From positions 431,501 through 495,500 of the forward strand of contig NZ_CP155559.1 in NCBI RefSeq assembly GCF_022095615.2: a DNA stretch of 64,000 nt. The letters are read 5' to 3'. The notes beneath the pieces are model-generated. The model worked only from the letters and a program-made list of their open reading frames with translations. It did no database searches and had not been told where the DNA came from. This stretch comes from Bacillus thuringiensis. Its GTDB lineage: Bacteria > Bacillota > Bacilli > Bacillales > Bacillaceae_G. This document shows positions 16,710-24,835 of the stretch, piece after piece. The translations under genes were made by a program, and so were the position numbers. How positions within the stretch are numbered: position 1 is the stretch's first letter; every line of letters begins with the position of its first letter.

Positions 16710-18341
16710 GTGTTTTCACGTTTTACACTTCAACCATATGGATTAAAAGATGAATCAGATTTAAAGCAATTTGAAACACTTTTAGAAAAACGCCCACAAT
16801 ATGAACTGACAGAGAATGAGATGAAATTTAGTTATATAGCATGTCGAATCCTTGGCGTTCCTAATGATGTAGATGAATATTTTAATGAGCTATTTGATTA
16901 TAGTGAAGCGAAAGGAATCGAAGTTTTACACGAACAAAATTTAAACAAAGTGATTGATTCGGAAAAGCTTCGTCATATTCAAGAAGTGTTCGGATTACAT
17001 CAAGAAGCACCAAACGGTCTGACAGTAAATAGGCTAGTGGCACACTTATCTGGGAAACAACTTTTACCGAAAGTAGACAATCCTGACTTACAGCATTATA
17101 TACATACGACGTTTATTTCTGTATTGAAATTGTATGAGAAACAACATAACCAATCGTTAAAAACAGAGGGATTCCGTCGTTTCTTAATTGATATAATTAA
17201 ATTAAGTGAAAATTACGTAGCGAAGTGGTTTTCTACGGTTAATTATAAGAAACAAATGCCGCGTATCGTTTGGTATGGTGATGCGACGGAAAGCCGTATA
17301 TATTTCTTATACTTCCTTATTATGCTCGGCTGTGATGTACTTTATTATCATCCAGAAGGAAAAGATGGATTTGAGAATGTTGATGAGGAAGGAAGAAGTT
17401 TTGTTGTGTCTCATTCAGGTCGCATTTCTCTTGAGCCATTTCCAGATCGCCGCCGCGAACGTGTTGCAACAGTAGCGTATCAAGCTTCAAAAGAAATTGA
17501 GCAAGTACTTCACCACGATAATTCACTGCTGTACAAGCCGTGGCAGTTCCGCTCGTATACGCCTGTAGCTCGTACGCTCAAAACAACATACGATGAACTC
17601 TTTTTAATTACGAAAGAAAAGGCATTTGTACGCCCGACATTCTTTGTTGAGAATAAACACATTTATATTCCTTCTTTATTTGCAAAAATATCAGGTGTTT
17701 CAAAGAATGATAAAGAATATTTTCAGCGACTAAAGGCTGTTACATCATTTGATAACAGTTTATTAATTAATACATTCCCGTTTACGAAAGAACAAAAAGC
17801 AAATTTCCAATATCATTACCGAGATGCTTTAGACCGCGGGGGAAAATTACATCCAGATTTAATTATGAACAGTCATTGGTGGCCGCATAAACGATTGCCA
17901 GAAGGATTACAACATGGTATTGCAGAAGCGATTATCCATACGTGTGAAAGTGAAATGTGTAAACCAATTGCAAAAGAGACGAAACAAGATGTAGCGTTAT
18001 ATGTTTTCGCGCAACTTTCTCAAATACCACCGAATATTTTAGAACAGCTTGAGAAATTTGATTATTCACAAGATGTACCGAAAATTGTTATATTTAATAA
18101 TGAGAAGAGTGGGGAATTAACTCGTTCGGATGCTGTTTTACTCCTATTTTTAAATCAAATAGGAGTAGATGTATTCCACTTCAATCCAACGGGACGAAAT
18201 GATATTGAACCGTATATTGATGCAGCAGCATTTGATTCACATTGGCTTGAAGAAGTTAATTTCGATCTTGAGTTTCATGGTTCATCAGCCTATAAAAATT
18301 TATCACAAACAATAAAAGGACTATTTCGTCCATTTTTATAA
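16710..18341 (+). CDS. yceG: YceG-like protein of the Ter stress system
   Basis: 543 residues, soluble, no membrane helix. It matches B. subtilis YceG in length and position between TerC and the TelA-like gene. There are two similar halves: MPRIVWYGDATESRIYFLYF with LGCDVLYYHPEGKDG, and VPKIVIFNNEKSGELTRSDA with IGVDVFHFNPTGRND, suggesting a duplicated Rossmann-like unit. The family has been proposed to be a metal- or nucleotide-linked biosynthetic component of Ter systems, but no reaction is proven. The GTG start has TTTGGAGGTG upstream. Confidence 0.85.
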   Translation: MFSRFTLQPYGLKDESDLKQFETLLEKRPQYELTENEMKFSYIACRILGVPNDVDEYFNELFDYSEAKGIEVLHEQNLNKVIDSEKLRHIQEVFGLHQEAPNGLTVNRLVAHLSGKQLLPKVDNPDLQHYIHTTFISVLKLYEKQHNQSLKTEGFRRFLIDIIKLSENYVAKWFSTVNYKKQMPRIVWYGDATESRIYFLYFLIMLGCDVLYYHPEGKDGFENVDEEGRSFVVSHSGRISLEPFPDRRRERVATVAYQASKEIEQVLHHDNSLLYKPWQFRSYTPVARTLKTTYDELFLITKEKAFVRPTFFVENKHIYIPSLFAKISGVSKNDKEYFQRLKAVTSFDNSLLINTFPFTKEQKANFQYHYRDALDRGGKLHPDLIMNSHWWPHKRLPEGLQHGIAEAIIHTCESEMCKPIAKETKQDVALYVFAQLSQIPPNILEQLEKFDYSQDVPKIVIFNNEKSGELTRSDAVLLLFLNQIGVDVFHFNPTGRNDIEPYIDAAAFDSHWLEEVNFDLEFHGSSAYKNLSQTIKGLFRPFL

Positions 18342-18359
18342 GGAAAGGGAGAATACCAT

Positions 18360-19442
18360 ATGAATAACCCAGTCGTACTAGATTCGAAAACAGAATTAAA
18401 TGAGCAAACAGCACAAGATGTTCGCTTGCAACTTAGACAAGATGCGGATGTACAACGTATTTATAATGCGGTAGATATTAAAGACCAATTAGAATTAATT
18501 GAGCTTGGAAAAGAACCTTCTATGGAAATTTCACGCTTTGCAGATCAAATTTTACATACAATGTCTCTGTCAAAAATAGAAGACTCTGGTGAGTTATTAA
18601 AACAGCTTGGTAAAATTATGGACCGATTCGATAGCAAAGACTTTGCGGAAGAGAAGAGTGGTTTCTTCTCACGTATGTTCAAAAAAGCGGATAAAATGAT
18701 TGAACAAATCTTTAGCAAGTATCAAACGATGGGCCGTGAAATTGATAAAGTGTACGTGGAAATTACGAAGTATCAAGATGAAATGAAAAAATCAATTGGT
18801 ACGTTAGACGGGTTATATGAGCAAAACTTAAAATATTACTTAGACTTAGAAAAATACGTAGTAGCAGGAGAAATGTTATTAGATCGTTTAAATACAGAGC
18901 TAGTTCCGATGTATGAAGAGCGTGTACGTAATAATGATCAATTAGCAGGTATTGAATTAGAGTCGCTTAAAAACTCTGTGGAAATTTTAGAACAGCGTAT
19001 TGACGATTTAGAAAAGGCACGCATGGTTGCTTTACTTACAGCACCACAAATTCGTATGATTCAACGTGGTAACAATAAATTAATCGGTAAGATCAATACA
19101 GCATTTATTACAACGATTCCTATCTTTAAAAATGGTATCATTCAAGCGGTGAATGCGAAGCGTCAAAAGCTGGTTGCAGATTCTATGGCTGAACTGGATC
19201 GTCGTACAAATGAATTACTTAAGAAAAATGCACAAAATATTGCAACGCAAAGTGTGGAAGTGGCAAGGTTATCAGGCTCTTCTAGTATTAAGATGGAAAC
19301 ACTTGAAGAGACTTGGAACATTATTTCAAGAGGTATGCAAGAAACACAACAAATTGAAGAGCAAAACAAACGTGAGCGTGAAGAAAGTCGTAAGCGTATG
19401 GCTACATTAACAGAGAACATCAAAAAAGAATTACAAGGATAA
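18360..19442 (+). CDS. yceH: TelA/YceH toxic-anion-resistance protein
   Basis: 360 residues, alpha-helical and coiled-coil rich, with the TelA family core (GFFSRMFKKADKMIEQIFSK, ALLTAPQIRMIQRGNNKLIG, SVEVARLSGSSSIKMETLEE). It acts in the cytoplasm at the membrane; tellurite or cell-wall antibiotic resistance has been reported for relatives. It is the last gene, 18 nt after yceG with AAGGAAAGGGAG upstream, and a palindromic terminator closes the unit. The polar Ser/Lys-rich end (EEQNKREREESRKRM) is typical. Confidence 0.92.
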   Translation: MNNPVVLDSKTELNEQTAQDVRLQLRQDADVQRIYNAVDIKDQLELIELGKEPSMEISRFADQILHTMSLSKIEDSGELLKQLGKIMDRFDSKDFAEEKSGFFSRMFKKADKMIEQIFSKYQTMGREIDKVYVEITKYQDEMKKSIGTLDGLYEQNLKYYLDLEKYVVAGEMLLDRLNTELVPMYEERVRNNDQLAGIELESLKNSVEILEQRIDDLEKARMVALLTAPQIRMIQRGNNKLIGKINTAFITTIPIFKNGIIQAVNAKRQKLVADSMAELDRRTNELLKKNAQNIATQSVEVARLSGSSSIKMETLEETWNIISRGMQETQQIEEQNKREREESRKRMATLTENIKKELQG

Positions 19443-19445
19443 ATG

Positions 19446-19481
19446 AAAAGGCAAGGAGGACTATAGTCCTCCTTGCCTTTT
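19446..19481. terminator. Perfect palindromic bidirectional terminator
   Basis: AAAAGGCAAGGAGGACTA and its exact complement form 18-bp arms with no unpaired loop base in the DNA. It lies between yceH (+) and the calcium ATPase (-), overlapping the stop codon of the latter. Confidence 0.9.
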
Positions 19482-22146
19482 AGTTTCTCTTCACTAATTT
19501 AATGATTTCATTCACAACAAGCGGAATGATACTTAATAAGAGAACAAATCCCCAATCTCGCATCGTTAATGCATGCACACCGAATATATTGGCAAGAGGT
19601 GGGATGGAAATGATACAAACTTGCATAAGAACACCGATAAGAAGGGAGAACACTAAATATTTATTTGTAAAGATCCCAATTGAAAAAATCGATTTCGTTC
19701 TTGAACGCAAGTTAAAGGAATGAACGAGCTGAGAAAAACTAAGAACGACAAATGCCATCGTTTGAGCATGTAATAGGGCATCTTCATCAATGCGCTCTGG
19801 GAACAGAGGGAATAAATTTGTATCTCCAGTATAGAATTTTGCTCCGGCGATAAAGGCCACTAGCGTTAAAAGTCCAATGACAGCCCCATTGAAAATAAGA
19901 AAAGGGATGCTACCGCTAAATAGGCTTTCTTTCGCACGTCGTGGCTTTTCCTTCATCACATCTGAATCTTCAGGGTCAACACCAAGTGATAGTGCAGGAA
20001 GTGTGTCGGTAATTAAATTGACCCACAAAATGTGGATTGGGCGTAATGGTGTCGCCCAGCCGAGTAAAATGGCTAAAAATAAAGCGATAATTTCTCCAAA
20101 GTTACAAGAGAGTAGGAAGAGAATTGATTTTTTTATGTTACGATAAATATTTCTACCTTCCTCAACAGCTTTCACGATAGATGAGAAATTATCATCTGTT
20201 AACACGACATCCGCAGCCCCTTTTGCAACGTCTGTTCCTGTAATGCCCATCGCTACGCCAACATCTGCTTGTTTTAAAGATGGTGCATCATTGACGCCAT
20301 CACCAGTCATAGAAACGATATTGCCTTTTGCACGTAATGCTTTTACGATCTTTACCTTATGTTCTGGAGAGACCCTAGCGAATACATGTAAGTGATCAAT
20401 TTTGCTTGCTAGTTCTGTATCTGAAATGTTATCTAATTCAGTTCCAATCATAATTTCAGATATTTCTGTAGCAATGCCAAGTTCTTTGGCGATTGCAAAA
20501 GCGGTATCTTTATGGTCACCAGTAATCATAACTGTGCGAATACCGGCTTTTTTACATTCTGTAATTGAATCCTTTACTTCAGTTCGAGGTGGATCAATCA
20601 TACCGACAAGACCGATAAAGATGAGATTTTCTTCAAGATGATTTATATCTACAGCGTTTGAATTGTATTGTTTAAATGCGAATGAAAGTACTCTTAAAGC
20701 TTCTTGAGACATTGATCCGGCAGCTTCTAATATTTGATTTTTATCAGTATCTGTTAGAACCTCGATTTTATCATTTTTAAATATGTGGGTACATCGAGGT
20801 AAGAGTTTATCAATAGCACCTTTCGTCATGCTATAGTAGCCTTCATCATATGTATGCACGGTTGACATCATTTTACGATCTGAATCGAAAGGCAACTCGT
20901 TAACGCGCTCATGTATCTTTTCTAAATGATCTTTTTGCATATTAAAAGTGCTTCCAGCAACGAGAAGAGCAATTTCAGTCGGGTCTCCGGTTTGTGATTC
21001 GTTATTGTAAGACGCATCATTACATAGCACCATATTCTCTAACAATAGACGTTGCGTATCGTTATTTACATTTAAATTTTCTAATTGATCGTATAAGTTA
21101 TCACTATAAAAGTGAGTAACGGTCATTTTATTTTGTGTTAACGTACCTGTTTTATCTGAACAAATAATTGTGACAGAACCGAGAGCTTCAACAGCTGGTA
21201 GTTTTCGAATGATAACGTTTTGTTTAATCATGCGTTGCACACCAATTGCAAGAACGATGGAAACGATAGCTGGCAAGCCTTCTGGAATAGCTGCAACGGC
21301 TAAACTAATAGCAGTCATAAACATTTCTAACGTATCCCGGCCTTGTAAAAAGCCGATGAAAAACATAACGATACAAATAGCTACAGCGACAAAGCCTAAA
21401 TACTTTCCGACTTGTGCCAAGCTTTTTTGGAGTGGTGTCATATCATCGTCTGCTTCATGTAAAAGGGTAGCAATCTTGCCGATTTGTGAGTTCATGCCAG
21501 TTTCAACAGCAACACCGACACCTCGCCCGTATGTAACAAGAGTAGACATAAAGGCCATATTTTTTTGATCGCCGAGTGGTACTTGTTCATCCGTTTGCAT
21601 AGAAGGATGATAAAGTGCATCCTTATCAACAGGAACGGACTCACCAGTGAGAGCAGATTCTTCAACTTTTAAATTTGCTGTTTCGATTAGTCGCAAATCA
21701 CATGGGATATAACGTCCTGCATCGAGCATGACAATATCACCTGGAACGACTTGTTCAGATAGAATTTCTTGTAGCTCACCGCCGCGTTTTACGATAGCTT
21801 TAGGCGTTGCCATCTTTTTCAATGCCTCTAAAGCTTGTTCTGCTTTCGATTCTTGGACGACACCGATAACAGCATTTAAAACTACAACGAGCGCAATAAT
21901 ACTTGCATCAGCCCATTCACCTACAAAGGCAGAAATAAGAGCAGCAATAATAAGGACATATACGAGGACATCATTAATTTGGGCGAAAATCCGCTGCCAT
22001 AACGTGCGTTTTTGTTTTGTAGCTAATTCATTAGAGCCGTATTGCTTTAAACGTTCATTTACGATTTCATCTGTTAAACCGTGTTGTTCGTTTGTTTCTA
22101 GGTCGATTAACGTTTGATCTTTCGTCTTACTGTACCAATTGCTCAT
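19480..22146 (-). CDS. P2A-type Ca2+-transporting ATPase
   Basis: 888-residue P-type ATPase that pumps Ca2+ out of the cytoplasm. Visible are the cation_ATPase_N domain, the A-domain TGES (EESALTGESVPVDK), TM4 AIPEGLP, the phosphorylation motif ICSDKTGTLTQNKM and the hinge MTGDGVNDAPSLKQADVGVAMG. AIPEGLP and NLITDTLPALSLGVDP match SERCA-like pumps such as B. subtilis YloB and Listeria LMCA1. GGAGG lies 9 nt before the ATG. It is monocistronic and convergent with the Ter operon. Calcium handling next to calcium-binding TerD proteins is suggestive but may be coincidence. Confidence 0.93.
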   Translation of the reverse strand: MSNWYSKTKDQTLIDLETNEQHGLTDEIVNERLKQYGSNELATKQKRTLWQRIFAQINDVLVYVLIIAALISAFVGEWADASIIALVVVLNAVIGVVQESKAEQALEALKKMATPKAIVKRGGELQEILSEQVVPGDIVMLDAGRYIPCDLRLIETANLKVEESALTGESVPVDKDALYHPSMQTDEQVPLGDQKNMAFMSTLVTYGRGVGVAVETGMNSQIGKIATLLHEADDDMTPLQKSLAQVGKYLGFVAVAICIVMFFIGFLQGRDTLEMFMTAISLAVAAIPEGLPAIVSIVLAIGVQRMIKQNVIIRKLPAVEALGSVTIICSDKTGTLTQNKMTVTHFYSDNLYDQLENLNVNNDTQRLLLENMVLCNDASYNNESQTGDPTEIALLVAGSTFNMQKDHLEKIHERVNELPFDSDRKMMSTVHTYDEGYYSMTKGAIDKLLPRCTHIFKNDKIEVLTDTDKNQILEAAGSMSQEALRVLSFAFKQYNSNAVDINHLEENLIFIGLVGMIDPPRTEVKDSITECKKAGIRTVMITGDHKDTAFAIAKELGIATEISEIMIGTELDNISDTELASKIDHLHVFARVSPEHKVKIVKALRAKGNIVSMTGDGVNDAPSLKQADVGVAMGITGTDVAKGAADVVLTDDNFSSIVKAVEEGRNIYRNIKKSILFLLSCNFGEIIALFLAILLGWATPLRPIHILWVNLITDTLPALSLGVDPEDSDVMKEKPRRAKESLFSGSIPFLIFNGAVIGLLTLVAFIAGAKFYTGDTNLFPLFPERIDEDALLHAQTMAFVVLSFSQLVHSFNLRSRTKSIFSIGIFTNKYLVFSLLIGVLMQVCIISIPPLANIFGVHALTMRDWGFVLLLSIIPLVVNEIIKLVKRN

Positions 22147-22308
22147 AAGTAAGCACCTCCAGTAAAAACAGTTAGCAATGGTAGTGTTGCTATTATTTGT
22201 GAGTAGTATGTATGGAGAAAAAATCTAAGGTGAGGTTCTACTTCTATTGTACAGTATTTTACAGTTGGTTGAGGGAAACAGAAGAGTTGTCATGAATTTG
22301 TTGGAAAT

Positions 22309-22336
22309 AAAAAAGAGCCCCATAAGCGAGGCTTTT
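22309..22336 (-). terminator. Terminator of yfkK-like gene
   Basis: On the - strand AGCCTCGC...GGGGCT forms a short stem followed by TTTTTT. Confidence 0.55.
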
Positions 22337-22337
22337 T

Positions 22338-22562
22338 TTACTTTTTAATTAATGTACCTAATTCTTCTGTAATAGCTTGCATTTCACTGATGCTGAATGT
22401 TTCACGTTTCATAACATGATCATAAATGTCACGTAAGTCTTCGTACATTTCTTCATTAAAGCTAGCAGCTCTCATCGCTCCAGCATTAACCATACGTAAT
22501 TTTTCTTTAATAGCTTCGACCATATATTCAACGTTTTCTTCTGACTTTACGGATAAATCCAC
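22338..22562 (-). CDS. yfkK: DUF1128 family protein (YfkK-like)
   Basis: 74-residue helical protein of the DUF1128 family ([40 protein letters not shown]). The start is GTG with AAAGGGGG upstream. It is divergent from the phosphatase gene, the same arrangement as yfkK/yfkJ in B. subtilis. Function unknown; the family is restricted to Bacillales. Confidence 0.9.
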   Translation of the reverse strand: MDLSVKSEENVEYMVEAIKEKLRMVNAGAMRAASFNEEMYEDLRDIYDHVMKRETFSISEMQAITEELGTLIKK

Positions 22563-22736
22563 CGAAGTGTCCCCCTTTAAAATAACATAAGGCTATCTTA
22601 ACATTTTTTATCATTTTCGTTAATGAATCTTTTCAATCCTATTAAATTAGTAGGGATTTCCTTTATATTTAATAATTGGTTGTTTATACTATAAGTATAT
22701 ATTAAGAAATGCACCAAGAAGGGAAGAGACAAAAAT

Positions 22737-23201
22737 ATGATTCAAGTATTGTTTGTTTGTCTTGGGAACATTTGCCGTTCTCCGATGGCAGAAGCGATTT
22801 TTCGAAATCTTGTCGTAAAAGAGGGACTCGAAGGGAAAATTGTCATTGATTCTGCAGGAACTGGAGATTGGCATATCGGTCATCCGCCACATAAAGGAAC
22901 ACAAAAAATTTTAAAAGAAAATGCAGTCACTTTTGAAGGAATTAAAGCGAGGCAAGTAGAAAAAGAAGACTTAACAAAGTTTGATTATATTATTGCCATG
23001 GACAACAAGAATATAGCAGATTTAAAAAGTTTAGGTAAAACTGGAGGCTATATTGGTAGGCTGTCCGATTTTGTTCCAGACGGTGGCTGGACAGACGTTC
23101 CCGACCCTTACTATACAGGGAATTTCCAAGAAGTATATGACCTTGTAACAGAAGGGTGTGCAAAGCTATTAGCTTTCATTCGAAATGAACAAGGAATATG
23201 A
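22737..23201 (+). CDS. yfkJ: Low-molecular-weight protein tyrosine phosphatase
   Basis: 154 residues; dephosphorylates phosphotyrosine (arginine-phosphate in some relatives). The P-loop CLGNICRSPMAEAIF near the N terminus holds the nucleophilic Cys and Arg, and DPYYTGNFQEVYD carries the general-acid Asp near residue 123. The aromatic/Ile at the P-loop centre (NI rather than T) points to tyrosine rather than arginine phosphatase activity. GAAGGGAAGAG precedes the ATG. It is the first gene of a + strand cluster with the coiled-coil protein and yfkH. Confidence 0.93.
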   Translation: MIQVLFVCLGNICRSPMAEAIFRNLVVKEGLEGKIVIDSAGTGDWHIGHPPHKGTQKILKENAVTFEGIKARQVEKEDLTKFDYIIAMDNKNIADLKSLGKTGGYIGRLSDFVPDGGWTDVPDPYYTGNFQEVYDLVTEGCAKLLAFIRNEQGI

Positions 23202-23254
23202 GGAAGCTTAGAAAGAAATACTTTCTAACATAAGAAATGAAAGGGTGAAGGAAT

Positions 23255-23770
23255 ATGGCAAAGAAAAATAATATTGCTCGAAATATTGCACTTGGTGTAG
23301 CTGCAGGTGTAGCTGTATCTATGTTGAAGAAAGAAAACCGTGAAAAAGTAAAAAATACTGCGGAAAAAGCAAAAACAAAGATGATTGAAATTGGTGAAAA
23401 TGCAAAGATCAAAGAAAAAGTGCAAACTGTTACAGATAAAGGACGCGAACTTGCTGATTTCAATGTAGTGAAAGCAAAAGTAGCAGAAATCAAAAAATTG
23501 ACGCCGTCTGTTGTAGAAACGTTAAAAGAAACGAAAGAAATTTTTAGTAAGAAAAAAATTGAGCAAGTAGAAAAGCCAGAAACAATTGAAATTCAAGCTG
23601 TATCGTCAAAGGTAGATGAGCTGAAAGCAGAAGAAGAGCCAGTAGTAGCTGGAGATGGCGGTATGAAAGAAGCGCGTGAACTATTTATGAAAGACTCAAA
23701 TGCAGAGGAAAAAAAAACTGAAGCGTACATTGAGTTAAAGCAAGATAAAGAAGAGAAGAAAAGCGTTTAA
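23255..23770 (+). CDS. YtxH-like Lys/Glu-rich helical protein (yfkI position)
   Basis: 171 residues. A short hydrophobic N-terminal stretch (NIALGVAAGVAVSML) precedes a long, highly charged amphipathic helix rich in KxxxEK, as in YtxH/general-stress GsiB-like proteins. Residues 45-110 are likely coiled coil. The C terminus is acidic and low in complexity. No enzymatic motif. AAGGGTGAAGG lies before the ATG. It is followed directly by yfkH, so co-expression is likely. Function unknown. Confidence 0.75.
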   Translation: MAKKNNIARNIALGVAAGVAVSMLKKENREKVKNTAEKAKTKMIEIGENAKIKEKVQTVTDKGRELADFNVVKAKVAEIKKLTPSVVETLKETKEIFSKKKIEQVEKPETIEIQAVSSKVDELKAEEEPVVAGDGGMKEARELFMKDSNAEEKKTEAYIELKQDKEEKKSV

Positions 23771-23776
23771 ACATAT

Positions 23777-24646
23777 ATGAGAAAAATTTTAGAAAAGGTG
23801 AGGAGACATCGTACTTATTCGTTTGGTAAAGACTTGTATGACCGAACGATGCGCGATGATGTAGCGGGCTTGGCAGCACAGCTCGCTTATTTCTTCTTGC
23901 TTGCGATTTTTCCTGGGCTTGTTTTCTTAATTACGCTTCTTGGATTCATTGACCTTCAAACAGAAAGTGTGCTCAATTTATTAGAACCGTACGTACCCGA
24001 AGATGCAATGTCCTTAATTGAAGTAAACGTTGATAAAGTTGTAAATGAGCAAAATGGTGGTTTATTATCATTTGGTTTATTATCGATGTTATGGTTTGCT
24101 TCAAACGGGGTAAATGCGGTTATGAATGCTTTTAATCGTGCGTATGATGTAGCAGAAACACGTTCTTTTATTAAAACGAGAGCTTTATCAATTGTGTTTA
24201 CATTAGCAATCATTTTTATGATTGTGTTTGCGCTAATTGTTCCAGTGTTCGGACAAGTCATTGGAGCAGCGGTATTTAAAGCAATTGGTTTATCGGATAG
24301 TTTTTCTTACGTGTGGAGTATTATGCGGTTAGTAGCGAGTTTCTTCGTGCTATTTGCATTGTTTAGTTTTTTATATACATTTGCACCAGATCGAAAGTTA
24401 AAAAGAAGAGAAGTCATTTCAGGAGCAACATTTGCTACTGTAGGATGGATTGTGGTATCGTACTCATTTGCTTATTATGTAGATAAGTTTGCGAATTACG
24501 CCAATACATATGGTGGTCTCGGTGGTATTATTATTTTAATGTTATGGTTTTACTTGACTGGGTGGGTAATTTTACTTGGCGGTGAAATTAATGGTTTACT
24601 CCATCATTATAGGACGGGTGACAATAATTCCCGTAATGAAAAGTGA
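23777..24646 (+). CDS. yfkH: YihY/BrkB-family membrane protein (YfkH-like)
   Basis: 289-residue polytopic membrane protein of the YihY/virulence factor BrkB (once called RNase BN) family. Features: DDVAGLAAQLAYFFLLAIFP, the RAYDVAETRSFIKTRALS loop, then YANTYGGLGGIIILMLWFYL and GGEINGLLHH near the end. About six helices. The RBS before ATG 23777 is weak (AGAAGAGAAGAAAAG), so a slightly later start is possible. Only 6 nt separate it from the coiled-coil gene, suggesting translational coupling. Transport activity is presumed but unproven. Confidence 0.88.
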   Translation: MRKILEKVRRHRTYSFGKDLYDRTMRDDVAGLAAQLAYFFLLAIFPGLVFLITLLGFIDLQTESVLNLLEPYVPEDAMSLIEVNVDKVVNEQNGGLLSFGLLSMLWFASNGVNAVMNAFNRAYDVAETRSFIKTRALSIVFTLAIIFMIVFALIVPVFGQVIGAAVFKAIGLSDSFSYVWSIMRLVASFFVLFALFSFLYTFAPDRKLKRREVISGATFATVGWIVVSYSFAYYVDKFANYANTYGGLGGIIILMLWFYLTGWVILLGGEINGLLHHYRTGDNNSRNEK

Positions 24647-24686
24647 GCTCTTGTTCCATAATAAAAGGGAACAGGGGGGATATTTC

Positions 24687-24800
24687 ATGAGTAATAATAA
24701 AAAGAATCACAACAACAAAAATAACAATAAACAAAAGAGCAGTTCGCATCCAAAGCATAAAACGAGTAGTAGTGCGAATGGGCATAATAGCTATCATTAG
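24687..24800 (+). CDS. 37-residue Asn/Lys/His/Ser-rich peptide
   Basis: Begins MSNNKKNHNNKNNNKQKSSS and ends NGHNSYH, with no hydrophobic residue except Pro and Ala. It has a very strong RBS (AGGGGGG 8 nt before ATG) and a terminator right after the stop. Composition resembles small acid-resistant or spore-associated Bacillus peptides, but no family is recognised. Confidence 0.65.
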   Translation: MSNNKKNHNNKNNNKQKSSSHPKHKTSSSANGHNSYH

Positions 24801-24835
24801 AAAAAACGGGTCCTCTATGAGGGACCCGTTTTTAT
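24801..24835. terminator. Bidirectional terminator
   Basis: AAAACGGGTCC and GGACCCGTTTT arms with A and T runs, between the 37-residue ORF and the - strand metal ATPase. Confidence 0.85.
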
